From NCBI RefSeq assembly GCF_946221635.1, contig NZ_CAMIHB010000004.1, forward strand, positions 62,001-126,000: a DNA stretch of 64,000 nucleotides. Reading direction: 5' to 3'. The notes under the pieces are model-generated. The model was not told where the DNA came from and did not search any database. It saw only the letters and a list, made by a program, of their open reading frames with translations. Both the position numbers and the translations under genes were made by a program. Shown here piece after piece: positions 1-8,887 of this stretch; position 1 is the first letter of the stretch; every line of letters starts with the position of its first letter. This DNA is from an uncultured Rhodoferax sp. (GTDB lineage Bacteria > Pseudomonadota > Gammaproteobacteria > Burkholderiales > Burkholderiaceae_C).

Positions 1-1
1 G

Positions 2-913
2 CCCGTTGAAAGTGAACCGGAGGCGCCACTGCGCGCCATCGCACTCTCCAGCCTGCTGGCGCTGCTGGTGGTGAGCCTGGCGGGATTTCCCTGGCGGCTG
101 GCGACCACCGGGGCCTTCTTCATGTTGAACTTGGCACTGCTGGCAGGGAGTGACGCGCGCTTGCAATTGCGCGACGCATTGGGCCATGGGATGCTCGCCT
201 GGACGACGCGAGGCCGCTGGCGTTACCAGGCGACTCCTCTGCTGATTGGCAGCGCACTGACAGTATTTGTGAGCGTTCAAGCCGTGCGCGCAGAGATGAA
301 CATCGTGCGCGGCATCCACCAGTTGAACCGCGCCTTGTCGATTCGCCACGGTGACCCGGAAGCGTCAGAGACCGCTCGACTGCTGGGGGTAGAGCTATTG
401 CACCAAGGTATCTCCATCAACCCCCACTACCGCAAAGTCATCGCCATCGCGGCGGAGCAATTGGCCCGCATGGGTGACTGGGAAAACGCCGCAACCGTCC
501 TGAAAAGCATTGCGGAGTCCCGCCCCTATGTAGCCAACCTATGGGCCAACCTGGTGCTGGCCCACGCTGAACTGCAGCAACCGGAAGCAGCCATGGCGGC
601 TTGGGAAAAACTGGCACATCTGCAACCCGAGACAAGACGGACCCGTGCGCTTTACATCCTGGTCCTGCGACGCAGCGGCAAAACGGACGAGGCAGCCCGG
701 ACATTGCAGGCCTACCTGGATGCCGGGATTGTGGAATATGACCTCGTACGCTTTGCGTTCGCCGTCGGACTGGAAACCGGAAACAAGACGCTCACGGTAC
801 AGGCCTATCGACTCTGGACTGAGGGCTGGCCCTCGGAAGCTGTGGCGCAGACGAACTCCTTGCAGCAAGTCCCGGTGGAATGGCAGGCAAGCATGCAAAA
901 CAAAAGCCAGTGA
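2..913 (+). CDS. O-antigen ligase / PglL-like protein, C-terminal part (5' end outside window)
   Basis: The frame is open to the left edge, so the gene is 5'-truncated; 303 residues are visible. The segment with a Phe-Pro followed by a hydrophobic stretch (V-S-L-A-G-F-P-W-R-L...), then another membrane-like segment and an alpha-helical TPR-like tail of about 200 residues, resembles the C-terminus of Wzy/WaaL/PglL glycan ligases (Wzy_C family with C-terminal repeats). These are inner-membrane proteins that polymerise glycans or transfer lipid-linked glycan. It converges on a type IV pilin gene, and PglL-type pilin O-glycosylases often neighbour pilin genes, so glycosylation of that pilin is a reasonable inference. 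The catalytic loop is not in the window, so ligase, polymerase and pilin glycosylase cannot be told apart. The stop codon lies inside the terminator stem. Confidence 0.6.
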   Translation, partial: PVESEPEAPLRAIALSSLLALLVVSLAGFPWRLATTGAFFMLNLALLAGSDARLQLRDALGHGMLAWTTRGRWRYQATPLLIGSALTVFVSVQAVRAEMNIVRGIHQLNRALSIRHGDPEASETARLLGVELLHQGISINPHYRKVIAIAAEQLARMGDWENAATVLKSIAESRPYVANLWANLVLAHAELQQPEAAMAAWEKLAHLQPETRRTRALYILVLRRSGKTDEAARTLQAYLDAGIVEYDLVRFAFAVGLETGNKTLTVQAYRLWTEGWPSEAVAQTNSLQQVPVEWQASMQNKSQ

Positions 914-933
914 GGTTGCCCTCACTGGCTTTT
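902..933. terminator. Bidirectional intrinsic terminator
   Basis: A perfect 13-bp inverted repeat (902-914 with 921-933, loop of 6 nt) has A-runs on the left and T-runs on the right, so it can terminate both converging genes. The TGA of the ligase-like gene (911-913) is inside the stem. Confidence 0.85.
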
Positions 934-958
934 GTGCGAAGACTATTGCAAGGAAATC

Positions 959-1372
959 TTACGGAACCGCAATAGCAGTGAAGGATGCAGTAACTGCCGT
1001 ACCACCCGTCGGAGTAAACGACAAAGTGCAGCTATTGGAAGTTCCTGCAGTCGTGGAAAAAGAACCGGACGTCATGGCTGCAGAGTACGCACCATCGCTT
1101 GCCGTGGGGTAATTGCCACCTTGCAAAGTGCCCTTGGCCGCATCACACGAGTTCACCGTTACTTTGGCAGTACTGGAGTTGTTGGTGGAGTACGTTGCGT
1201 AATTGATGGAGGAGCCTGAAGACAAAGCCCCCGCAACGCCTTGCACGGCAGCAGCACGAGCGCCTGCGGAAAGATCCACAAACTTGGGAATGGCGACGGC
1301 CGCCAAGATGCCCAAAATCACAATCACCATCACCAGCTCAATCAGCGTAAAGCCACGTTGTACTTGTTTCAT
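959..1372 (-). CDS. Type IV (MSHA-type) major pilin
   Basis: 137 residues. The short leader MKQVQRG is followed by F-T-L-I-E, the class III prepilin cleavage site (G7/F8), and Glu12 is the conserved Glu5 of the mature pilin. Residues 8-32 form the hydrophobic N-terminal helix, then KFVDLSAGARAAA continues the amphipathic helix. Two cysteines (C76, C115) could form the D-region disulfide. The rest is Ser/Thr/Asn-rich, consistent with a surface-exposed and possibly O-glycosylated pilin. A prepilin peptidase would cleave it; none is in the window. Downstream of mshE-mshG-mshF-like genes this matches the mshA/mshB position of an MSHA pilus cluster. The start has an AAAGGCGG ribosome site. A 190-bp gap and a hairpin upstream suggest its own promoter. 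Confidence 0.88.
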   Translation of the reverse strand: MKQVQRGFTLIELVMVIVILGILAAVAIPKFVDLSAGARAAAVQGVAGALSSGSSINYATYSTNNSSTAKVTVNSCDAAKGTLQGGNYPTASDGAYSAAMTSGSFSTTAGTSNSCTLSFTPTGGTAVTASFTAIAVP

Positions 1373-1529
1373 GTAGTCCGCCTTTCAAAAGAAATGTGAG
1401 TCAGCTCCCCGGGACGCCATGCCAATGGTTCCAACAATCCCGCGCGGGCGCGTGAAACCATTCTAGGCCAAGCCCCTGCAGTTACGCATGAGGTTTGAAC
1501 GGCAAGTGCGCGACTTTTCACGGTTTTTG

Positions 1530-1562
1530 TGACTTTCTTGCCAATTTTCGGCAAGAAAGTCA
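1530..1562 (-). other. Strong stem-loop between the mshF-like and pilin genes
   Basis: A perfect 13-bp inverted repeat (1530-1542 with 1550-1562, 7-nt loop) begins 3 bp beyond the stop of the mshF-like gene. No T-tract follows in the reading direction, so it may be a weak or Rho-assisted terminator or an mRNA-stabilising hairpin. It would let pilin expression differ from the assembly genes. Confidence 0.6.
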
Positions 1563-1565
1563 GGG

Positions 1566-2087
1566 CTATTCCACCACCTGCCCGCCCCAAACATAGGCCT
1601 GCATCGGGCGCAACTGCGGCACGGCTCCGTCCGACTGCAGCACAAACCACAAGGCCTGCGCGCCAGCCAGGGCGTCCAGTGCGGCGCTGTCCTGCGGCTT
1701 GTAGCCCACACAGGCACAGCGTCTGTCGAACACCCAGCGGCCCGGCGCGATTTCCGGCAGCAGGGCGGCGGGCACCTCGCCGGCATAGTTGGCGGCCGGC
1801 GACTGCAACAGGGCAAAGGGATTCGGAACGGCGGAGGCTGCAGGTCTGGAAACCGGCGCCCGGCCCGAGGCCGCCAGCATCGCCTGCGCATGGTCCAACA
1901 CCAAGGCGGTGCGCAGGGCGCCCAGGGTACTTTGCACGGCAGCGCGCTCCGCCTGCGCCCGAACCTGCTGGCCATAGCGCCACAGCGTGGACGACACGAT
2001 CAGGATCAGCAGTACCAGGGCGCCCCATTCCACCCATCGGCTTTCCCATAGCGGCCGGGGTTCCACAGCGACGCGCAAGGTGGCCAT
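1566..2087 (-). CDS. MshF-like pilus biogenesis protein
   Basis: 173 residues from the ATG at 2087; a longer open frame starts upstream but would overlap the mshG-like gene. There is one N-terminal membrane helix (about residues 20-37, WGALVLLILIVSSTLW) followed by a helical periplasmic region and a C-terminal domain rich in small residues with a CACVGYK motif. No FTLIE prepilin motif is seen, so it is not a canonical pseudopilin. The assignment rests mainly on order: ATPase, PilC-like platform, this gene, pilin equals mshE-G-F-(B/A) of MSHA loci, and mshF is a poorly conserved single-pass protein. It starts 2 bp after the stop of the preceding gene, so it is translated within the same operon. 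Confidence 0.55.
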   Translation of the reverse strand: MATLRVAVEPRPLWESRWVEWGALVLLILIVSSTLWRYGQQVRAQAERAAVQSTLGALRTALVLDHAQAMLAASGRAPVSRPAASAVPNPFALLQSPAANYAGEVPAALLPEIAPGRWVFDRRCACVGYKPQDSAALDALAGAQALWFVLQSDGAVPQLRPMQAYVWGGQVVE

Positions 2088-2089
2088 GG

Positions 2090-3328
2090 TTAGCCGCCGC
2101 CCCGCCCCATGGCGGCCTGCCCCATATTCCACAAGGGCAGGAAGACGCCCAGCGCCAACAAGAGCACCAGCACGCCGATCACCGCCAGCAGAATGGGTTC
2201 GATGGCGGCCGACAGGCCCTTGATGCTGTAGTCCGTATCGCGCTCGTACATGCCGGCAATCTCGAACAGCAGGTTGTCCAGCTCACCGGTTTCCTCGCCC
2301 ACGTTGATCATCTGCAGTACCACGGGCGTAAAGACACCGGTGGCTGCAGCGCAGCGGGAAATGCTCTCGCCGCGTTCGATGCCGTCGCGCATCTGTTCGA
2401 TACGCGCGCCAATGAAGGCGTTGTCCACCGTTTGCGCCACTACGGTCAGCGCCTGCACCAGCGGCACGCCGCTCTGGCTGGACAGCGCAAAACTGCGCGC
2501 AAAGCGTGCCAGCGTGGCCTTGAGGATGATGTCGCCCACGATGGGCAGTTTGAGCTTGCGTGCGTCCCACCGGTAGCGGCCTTCGGGTGTGCGCAGGTAG
2601 GCACGGATGCCGACGACCGCACCAAACCCCAGGGCCAAGAGCATGGGCCACCAGTTGATCATCCAGCTGGAAAAGGCCAGCAGCCCGCGCGTGATCAAGG
2701 GCAGCTCGGTATTGAAGCCGGCAAACACCTTGGCGAACACCGGGATCACAAAGATGTTGAGGATCACGATGGCGACCACCATTGCGATCATCACAAAGCT
2801 CGGGTAGCGCATGGCCTGCTTGATGCGCTCGCGCACATCGCGCTCGAACTCCAGATGCTCGTTCAGACGCAGAAACACCTCGGTAAGGCGCCCCGTCATC
2901 TCGCCCACGCGGATCATGGAAATATAGAAGTTGCCGAAGAGATCGCTATGGCGCGCCAGTGCGGCGGACAGCTCACGCCCCTGGTCCAGGCTGGAGCGTA
3001 TGTCCTTGAGCAGGTCCACCATGGCGGGTTTGGTGGCCGAGGCTTCCAGCCCCGCAAAGGCACGGAGTATGGGCACACCTGCCTTGTTGAGCGTGTACAT
3101 CTGCCGCGAGAAGATCAGCAAGTCCTCCATGACCACCGGACGGCGCGAGAGAAACGCCAGCGGGTCTTTCTTCTCCTGCACCTCCACCACCTGCGCCAGC
3201 GCAATATGCACCGGTGCCACGCCGATGGAACGCAACTGGTCGGCCACGCCCCCTTCGGTCATGGCCTCAAGCTGGCCGTTGACGGCCTCGCCGCGGTTGT
3301 TCCGCCCGCGCCAGTCGTAAATCGCCAT
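2090..3328 (-). CDS. mshG: Type IV pilus / type II secretion inner-membrane platform protein (MshG/PilC/GspF family)
   Basis: 412 residues with the two tandem T2SSF domains of the PilC/GspF family. The first cytoplasmic helical domain contains RQMYTLNKAGVPIL and the second has the matching ARSFALSSQSGVPLVQAL. Membrane helices are near residues 165-190, 215-235 and at the C-terminus (ILLAVIGVLVLLLALGVFL). The protein is the inner-membrane platform on which the extension ATPase drives pilin assembly. It follows the ATPase gene by 2 bp. It is somewhat longer at the N-terminus than a minimal PilC core but within the family range. The specific MshG name is by context (c-di-GMP-type ATPase upstream, MshF-like gene downstream). 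Confidence 0.85.
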   Translation of the reverse strand: MAIYDWRGRNNRGEAVNGQLEAMTEGGVADQLRSIGVAPVHIALAQVVEVQEKKDPLAFLSRRPVVMEDLLIFSRQMYTLNKAGVPILRAFAGLEASATKPAMVDLLKDIRSSLDQGRELSAALARHSDLFGNFYISMIRVGEMTGRLTEVFLRLNEHLEFERDVRERIKQAMRYPSFVMIAMVVAIVILNIFVIPVFAKVFAGFNTELPLITRGLLAFSSWMINWWPMLLALGFGAVVGIRAYLRTPEGRYRWDARKLKLPIVGDIILKATLARFARSFALSSQSGVPLVQALTVVAQTVDNAFIGARIEQMRDGIERGESISRCAAATGVFTPVVLQMINVGEETGELDNLLFEIAGMYERDTDYSIKGLSAAIEPILLAVIGVLVLLLALGVFLPLWNMGQAAMGRGGG

Positions 3329-3330
3329 GC

Positions 3331-5097
3331 TCAGCCGACCACCGCGTCGTCAGCATCGGTGTCGAAGCCGATGCGCAGCGCTTCTGCCAATGAGGTCCTG
3401 CCCGTGCGCACCAATTCCAGGGCGTGGTGGGCCATGGTCTGGCCCTGCATGCGCTCGCGCGCGGTACGCAGAAAGCTGGCGGGGTCGGAATGGGATGCGG
3501 CATGGGTTAGCGCCGCGTCCATTTCCAGCAGCTCGTACACCCCTTGGCGGCCGGCGTAACCGGTGCCGTTGCAGTGCGAGCAACCCAGGCCCCGCTTGGG
3601 TGTGATGCTGCTGCCCTGAGGCAGCATGGCTTCCAGCCAGGACTGCTCCTGCGGCGAGGGGGCATGGGGCGCGGAGCATTCCGGGCAGTTCACGCGCACC
3701 AGGCGTTGCGCAATCACCGCCTGCAACGAGGTTGCCACCATGAAGGGCGGCACGCCCATGTCCAACAGGCGGAACGGCGTGCTGATGGCGTCGCGCGTGT
3801 GCAGGGTGGAGAGCACGAGGTGACCGGTAATGGCCGCACGCAAGCCGATCTCGGCCGTCTCGGCGTCGCGCATTTCACCGACCAGGATCACATCCGGGTC
3901 CTGGCGCAGGCAGGCGCGCAACACGCGTGCAAAGGTCAGCTCGATCTTGTCGTTGACCTGCACCTGGGTAATGGCGGGCAGCCGGTATTCCACCGGGTCT
4001 TCCACGGTGATGACCTTGAGTTCGCCCGCATCGATCTCGGCCAAGGCGGCATACAGCGTGGTCGTCTTCCCGGAGCCCGTGGGTCCGGTCACCAAGACCA
4101 TGCCCGAGGTACGCGACAGCACCTCGCGGAAACGCTTGAGCATGGGTGCGGGCATGCCGATGCTGTCGAGCCGGCGCATGCCCGCTCCCTGTTTGAGCAG
4201 GCGCATGACCGCCGACTCGCCATAGGTGGTGGGCAGCGTGGACAGGCGCACATCGATGGTGTGCTCCTTGAGGCGCACGGAGAAGCGGCCGTCCTGCGGC
4301 AGGCGCTTCTCGGAAATATCCAGCCCCGCCATCAGCTTGAGGCGCTGGGCGAGTGCGCCGCCAATGCGCTTGTCAGCCTGGGTCTGGGTCTGCAAGACGC
4401 CGTCCACGCGCACGCGGATCTGCAAAAAGCCTTCCTGCGGCTCGATATGCACATCGGAAGCGCCCACCTGCATGGCGTCTTCGAACAGGGACTGCAGCAG
4501 CCGCACCACGGGTGCGCCTTCGGTGCCGACGCTGGCCGTGAGCTCACCGAAGTCCACCGCGTCGCCCAGGTCTTTCTCCAGGGCGCGAGCCAGGCCACTG
4601 ATCTCTTCGGTACGGCGGTAGAGGCGGTCAAAGGCCAAGGCCAGCTGACTCTCGGGTACCGCAGCGATGCCGATGTTGCGCTTGAGAATGCGCGTCAGCT
4701 CGTCGTAGGCAAAGAGGTCCAGCGGATCGGCCAGGGCGACCAGCAGCAGGTCGCCCTTGTCTTCCAGCACCAGCGCGCGAAAGCGCCGTGCCGCCGACTC
4801 GGGCAAGAGCTTGACCACATCGGCACGGAAGGGGAAGGTCTTGAGGTTGACGAAGGGAATGCGCAGCTGCCGCGCCAGGCCGTTGGCCAGCAGCTCTTCG
4901 GTGATGACGCCGGTTTCGATCAGCAGGCGCCCCACCTTCTTGCCGGTGGTGCGCTGCAGCTCCAGGGTCTGTTGCAGCTGTTCCTGGGAAATCAGGCGCT
5001 GCTGGACCAGCACATCGCCCAGCCGCAGTTTCTCAGGCCGGCCCGAGGGAGGGCGTGGGCCCTCGGGCGCGCTGGACGCCGCTTGTGCCATATTCAT
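3331..5097 (-). CDS. mshE: MSHA-type pilus extension ATPase with N-terminal c-di-GMP-binding MshEN domain
   Basis: 588 residues. Two MshEN motifs are visible: residues 25-48 (R-L-G-x-x-L-V ... L-x-x-Q) and 54-77 (K-V-G-R-L-L ... Q), the 24-residue repeats that bind cyclic di-GMP in MshE. The ATPase core has Walker A GPTGSGKTT (338-346), the Asp box VEDPVE (365-370), Walker B VILVGEMRD (403-411) and a downstream His box. A tetracysteine zinc site (C471/C474 and C506/C509) is typical of GspE/PilB. It powers pilin polymerisation from the cytoplasm. The start is supported by AAGGAA about 9 nt upstream of 5097. Two likely c-di-GMP enzymes are encoded elsewhere in this window, so regulation of the pilus by this messenger is plausible. 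Confidence 0.92.
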   Translation of the reverse strand: MNMAQAASSAPEGPRPPSGRPEKLRLGDVLVQQRLISQEQLQQTLELQRTTGKKVGRLLIETGVITEELLANGLARQLRIPFVNLKTFPFRADVVKLLPESAARRFRALVLEDKGDLLLVALADPLDLFAYDELTRILKRNIGIAAVPESQLALAFDRLYRRTEEISGLARALEKDLGDAVDFGELTASVGTEGAPVVRLLQSLFEDAMQVGASDVHIEPQEGFLQIRVRVDGVLQTQTQADKRIGGALAQRLKLMAGLDISEKRLPQDGRFSVRLKEHTIDVRLSTLPTTYGESAVMRLLKQGAGMRRLDSIGMPAPMLKRFREVLSRTSGMVLVTGPTGSGKTTTLYAALAEIDAGELKVITVEDPVEYRLPAITQVQVNDKIELTFARVLRACLRQDPDVILVGEMRDAETAEIGLRAAITGHLVLSTLHTRDAISTPFRLLDMGVPPFMVATSLQAVIAQRLVRVNCPECSAPHAPSPQEQSWLEAMLPQGSSITPKRGLGCSHCNGTGYAGRQGVYELLEMDAALTHAASHSDPASFLRTARERMQGQTMAHHALELVRTGRTSLAEALRIGFDTDADDAVVG

Positions 5098-5144
5098 GCG
5101 CTATTCCTTTTGCGGTTTGCAAAAATAATAGCACGCGAGGCACG

Positions 5145-5939
5145 TCAGGTGGCGGTGTGCGCCTCGTTGGGATGGCCGGGAGCCGGCGCTTGGGGAGCGG
5201 GGCTGAGGCTGTTGCCGTCCAGATTGACCTTGGCACCCACCGCGACCGGGCTGCTCTGCTCGATATGGCGCAGCGAACCGTCTTCCATGCGTACGGTGAC
5301 CTGGTAGACGGTTTCCTTTTTCATGTTTTTCTCGACCGTGTTGCCAGCCCAGCCACCGCCCAGCACGCCGGCAATGGTGGCCAGGGCCTTGCCGTCGCCG
5401 CCACCGAACTGGTTGCCCACCAAGCCGCCCAGTACCGCACCGGCGACCGCGCCCGCCCCACTGGGATTGGCCTCGCGCTGGACGGGGGTGACGCTTTCGA
5501 CCGTGCCGCAGTTGGCACACACCACCCGGGTCACGGGCTGCGGTGCGGCAGCCACCGGCTCCCAGGGCAGGTCGCGCGCCGGCGTTGTCGCAGCCACCCG
5601 AGGCTCAGCGTCGGTTTTTGCTACATTTTTAGGAGCTGTTTGCGCAGATTTGACGGGGGCTACAGCCACTTTTTTTGCTTTTTGCGGGGCCGGGGCAATC
5701 ACCGGTGCCGGCAGGGCTGCGGGCCCCGGTTCCGGCAAGACGGCGGCGATGGCACTGGCTGGCGTCAGGGGCGCGGCGGGCGCCACCTCCTCGGCACTGC
5801 GGTGCTGCACCTGCACCAGCGCGGCCCCCAGGGCCAGCGTGGTCGCGCCCAGGGCGCCTACGGCAGCCCAGAGCAAGGGGTGGCCGGTGCGCGCCGCAGG
5901 CGGCACAGCACCGGGAACGGACATGGCACTGCTGTTCAT
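5145..5939 (-). CDS. Glycine-zipper 2TM-domain protein
   Basis: 264 residues from the ATG at 5939, supported by an AAGGAG site; an upstream in-frame start has no such site. There is one N-terminal membrane segment (about 24-45), then an Ala/Pro/Lys-rich linker, a CANC motif, and a glycine-zipper region (GAGAVAGAVLGGLVGNQFGG and the following G-x-x-G-G-G) like that of SlyB/17-kDa antigen outer-membrane proteins. A short C-terminal domain (VYQVTVRMEDGSLRHIEQ) is typical of this group. Its role is envelope-related but not defined. Part of the linker (A-V-A-P-V-K-S-A-Q-T-A-P-K-N-V-A-K) is encoded by a copy of the dispersed repeat, an in-frame insertion. It lies 47 bp upstream of mshE but is probably not part of the pilus machinery. 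Confidence 0.75.
   Translation of the reverse strand: MNSSAMSVPGAVPPAARTGHPLLWAAVGALGATTLALGAALVQVQHRSAEEVAPAAPLTPASAIAAVLPEPGPAALPAPVIAPAPQKAKKVAVAPVKSAQTAPKNVAKTDAEPRVAATTPARDLPWEPVAAAPQPVTRVVCANCGTVESVTPVQREANPSGAGAVAGAVLGGLVGNQFGGGDGKALATIAGVLGGGWAGNTVEKNMKKETVYQVTVRMEDGSLRHIEQSSPVAVGAKVNLDGNSLSPAPQAPAPGHPNEAHTAT
5620..5668 (+). repeat. Dispersed ~50-bp repeat, copy 1 (inside the glycine-zipper gene)
   Basis: It matches the family pattern GCTAY, then AGCTG-N3-GCGCA, then ACGGGGGCTA. Read on the minus strand it is in frame and codes a linker segment. Confidence 0.85.
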
Positions 5940-6092
5940 GCATTTCTCCTTTGGCAGAGGGCGTGGTCGCCCTTTCAGGGCCGGAATCCCCAGCAGGGGA
6001 CCCGGCACAGCCAAAGTTACACAGCGCAGCCAGCGCCTGCATGTCTAATTTGTAACGCTGGGTAAAGCCCCCGCGCCTGGCGCAACGGGCGC

Positions 6093-8858
6093 TTACAGGT
6101 TGGGGGCCAGCAGGCGCTCCAGGTCCGCCCGGTTGAGCTGGCGACGGCTGGCCAAGTCCTGCACCTGGTCCTCACCGATCTTGCCCACGTTGAAATAGGT
6201 GGCATCCGGGTGGCCGATGTAGAAGCCGCTCACGCTGGCCGCCGGCGTCATGGCCAGGCTTTCGGTCACGGCCATGCCGATTTCCTCGCATTGCAGCAGG
6301 TCGAACATGTCTTTCTTGACGCTGTGGTCCGGGCAGGCCGGGTAGCCGGGTGCGGGGCGGATGCCCTTGTATTTCTCGGCAATCAGGTCCTCGTTGCTCA
6401 GGGTTTCGCCGGCGGCATAGCCCCAGAGGTCGGTGCGTACGCGGTGGTGCAGGCACTCGGCAAAGGCCTCGGCCAGTCGGTCGGCGATGGCCTTGAGCAT
6501 GATGGCGGAGTAGTCGTCCAGGTCGTCGAGGAAGTACTTCTCCTTCTTGTCCACGCCAATGCCGGCGGTCACCGCGAACAGGCCCGCGTAGTCCGCCTTC
6601 ACGCCCTTGGGCGCCACAAAGTCGGCCAGGCAGCGGCTGGGGCGCATCACGCCGTCAATCTCCTGCTTCTCGGTCTGCTGGCGCAGGCCGTACCAGGTCA
6701 TGGCGACTTCGCTGCGGCTCTCGTCGGTGTAGAACTCGATGTCGTCGTCGTTCACCGTGTTGGCCGGGTACAGGGCGACCACGGCGTTGGCCGTGAGCCA
6801 GCGGCCTTCGATGAGGCGTTTGAGCATGCGCTGGCCATCGGCGTAGACGCGCACGGCCTCGGTGCCCACCACTCCGTCCTTGAGGATGGCGGGGAAGGGG
6901 CCGGCCAGGTCCCAGGTCTGGAAGAAGGGCCCCCAGTCGATGTACTGGGCGAGCTCCGTCAGGTCGAAGTTCTTGAAGACACGGCGACCGATGAACTTCG
7001 GGCTAGTGGGCTGGTGCGCGGCCCAGTCGATGGGCGTCTTGTTGGCCCGCGCCTGGGCCAGCGGCCACAGCGGGGTCTGCTTCTTGTTGGCGTGCTGGTG
7101 GCGCACCTTGTCGTAGTCGGCGTTGAGTTCGGCGATGTACTTGGTGGCGCTGTCGCTCAGCAGGCTTTGCGCCACGCTCACGCTGCGCGAGGCATCGGGC
7201 ACATAGACCACGGGGCCTTCGTAGTGCGGCGAGATCTTCACGGCCGTGTGCACACGGCTGGTGGTGGCGCCCCCGATGAGCAGCGGGATCTTCTTGATGC
7301 GGAAGTAGTCGTCCTTCTGCATCTCGCCGGCCACGTACTGCATCTCCTCCAGGCTGGGGGTGATGAGGCCGGACAGGCCGATGATGTCCGCACCCTCGGC
7401 CTTGGCCTTGGCCAGAATCTCGTGGCAGGGCACCATCACGCCCATGTTCACCACGTCGAAGTTATTGCACTGAAGCACGACGGTAACGATGTTTTTGCCG
7501 ATGTCGTGCACATCGCCCTTGACGGTGGCGATGACGATCTTGCCCTTGCTCTTTACGTCTTCGCCGGCGGCTTCCTGCTGGCGCTTTTCTTCTTCGATGT
7601 AAGGGATCAGGTGGGCCACGGCGCTCTTCATCACGCGCGCGCTCTTCACCACCTGGGGCAGGAACATCTTGCCCTGGCCGAACAGGTCGCCCACGATGTT
7701 CATGCCATCCATGAGCGGGCCTTCAATCACATGCAGCGGGCGGCCGCCCTTGGCCAGGATCTCCTGGTAGGCCTCTTCCGTATCCTCAACAATGAAATCG
7801 GTGATGCCGTGCACCAGCGCGTGCGACAGGCGCGCGCCCACCGAAGCGGGCGCCTCGGCCGTGCCGCGCCATTCCAGCTTCTTGCTCTCGTCCTTGGCAC
7901 CGCTCTTGGCCGTCTCGGCGATCTCCACCAGGCGTTCGCCCGCGTCGGGGCGGCGGTTCAGCACCACGTCTTCCACGCGCTCGCGCAGGCCGGGCTCCAG
8001 GTCGTCGTACACACCGACCATGCCGGCATTGACAATGCCCATGTCCATGCCCGCCGCAATCGCGTGGTACAGGAACACGGTATGGATGGCCTCGCGCACC
8101 GGGTCGTTGCCGCGGAAGCTGAAGGACACGTTGGACACGCCGCCGCTGACCTTGGCGCCGGGCAGGTTCTGCTTGATCCAGCGCGTGGCCTCGATGAAGT
8201 CCACCGCGTAGTTGTTGTGCTCTTCGATGCCGGTGGCAATGGCGAAGATGTTGGGGTCGAAGATGATGTCTTCGGGCGGAAAGTCCACCTCGTCCACCAG
8301 GATGCGGTAGGCCCGTTCGCAGATCTCGATCTTGCGCGCGTAGGTGTCCGCCTGGCCTTTTTCGTCAAAGGCCATCACCACGGCGGCGGCACCATAACGG
8401 CGCAGCAACTTGGCCTGGCGCTTGAACTCATCCAGCCCCTCTTTCATGCTGATGGAGTTCACCACCGCCTTGCCCTGCACGCAGCGCAGGCCGGCTTCGA
8501 TCACGCTCCACTTGGAGCTGTCAATCATGATGGGCACACGCGAGATATCGGGCTCGGAGGCGATCAGGTTCAGGAAACGCACCATGGCGGCCTGGCTGTC
8601 CAGCATGGCCTCGTCCATGTTGATGTCGATGATCTGGGCGCCGTTTTCCACCTGTTGGCGCGCCACGGCCAGCGCCTCTTCGAACTGCCCGTTCAGGATC
8701 ATGCGGGCGAAAGCCTTGGAGCCGGTGACATTGGTGCGCTCGCCCACGTTGACGAACAGGCTGCGGCTGTCGATCGTGACCGGCTCCAGGCCGGAGAGCA
8801 TCATGGACGCTACGTTTTTGCTAGCTACTGGCGCAGTATTGGCGGGGGCTTGAGACAT
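6093..8858 (-). CDS. metH: Methionine synthase, C-terminal part of split MetH (folate, cobalamin and activation domains)
   Basis: 921 residues from the ATG at 8858. In order: pterin-binding domain (about 30-290, methyl-tetrahydrofolate site), helical cap, cobalamin-binding domain with the DVHDIG motif (449-454; His451 is the lower cobalt ligand) plus GLSGLITPS and IGGATTS, and the AdoMet-dependent activation domain with RPAPGYPACPDH near residue 860. It lacks the homocysteine module, which is encoded separately at 9888-10964. The two proteins together would make B12-dependent methionine from homocysteine and 5-methyl-THF. The first ~17 residues, start codon included, are encoded by a dispersed repeat copy. 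A longer open frame upstream only overlaps the neighbouring gene. Confidence 0.95.
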   Translation of the reverse strand: MSQAPANTAPVASKNVASMMLSGLEPVTIDSRSLFVNVGERTNVTGSKAFARMILNGQFEEALAVARQQVENGAQIIDINMDEAMLDSQAAMVRFLNLIASEPDISRVPIMIDSSKWSVIEAGLRCVQGKAVVNSISMKEGLDEFKRQAKLLRRYGAAAVVMAFDEKGQADTYARKIEICERAYRILVDEVDFPPEDIIFDPNIFAIATGIEEHNNYAVDFIEATRWIKQNLPGAKVSGGVSNVSFSFRGNDPVREAIHTVFLYHAIAAGMDMGIVNAGMVGVYDDLEPGLRERVEDVVLNRRPDAGERLVEIAETAKSGAKDESKKLEWRGTAEAPASVGARLSHALVHGITDFIVEDTEEAYQEILAKGGRPLHVIEGPLMDGMNIVGDLFGQGKMFLPQVVKSARVMKSAVAHLIPYIEEEKRQQEAAGEDVKSKGKIVIATVKGDVHDIGKNIVTVVLQCNNFDVVNMGVMVPCHEILAKAKAEGADIIGLSGLITPSLEEMQYVAGEMQKDDYFRIKKIPLLIGGATTSRVHTAVKISPHYEGPVVYVPDASRSVSVAQSLLSDSATKYIAELNADYDKVRHQHANKKQTPLWPLAQARANKTPIDWAAHQPTSPKFIGRRVFKNFDLTELAQYIDWGPFFQTWDLAGPFPAILKDGVVGTEAVRVYADGQRMLKRLIEGRWLTANAVVALYPANTVNDDDIEFYTDESRSEVAMTWYGLRQQTEKQEIDGVMRPSRCLADFVAPKGVKADYAGLFAVTAGIGVDKKEKYFLDDLDDYSAIMLKAIADRLAEAFAECLHHRVRTDLWGYAAGETLSNEDLIAEKYKGIRPAPGYPACPDHSVKKDMFDLLQCEEIGMAVTESLAMTPAASVSGFYIGHPDATYFNVGKIGEDQVQDLASRRQLNRADLERLLAPNL
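8809..8854 (+). repeat. Dispersed repeat, copy 2 (5' end of the metH C-terminal gene)
   Basis: It contains AGCTACTGGCGCA and GGCGGGGGCTTGAG. On the minus strand it codes the Ala/Pro-rich N-terminus right after the start codon of the MetH C-terminal protein. Confidence 0.8.
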
Positions 8859-8887
8859 AAAAGTCCTTAAATTCTTAGCTTTGCGGT

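Noticed and set aside
1566..2087. Pseudopilin call for the gene before the pilin
   Set aside because: No leader peptide with G/FTLIE; a single membrane helix and gene order fit MshF better.
1529..3559. 676-codon plus-strand frame opposite the pilus genes
   Set aside because: Composition is typical of an antisense frame and it covers parts of three conserved genes.
6210..8870. Open frame of 886 codons on the plus strand opposite metH
   Set aside because: It is the mirror of a strongly conserved gene in GC-rich codon use, full of His/Gly/Val repeats typical of antisense frames.
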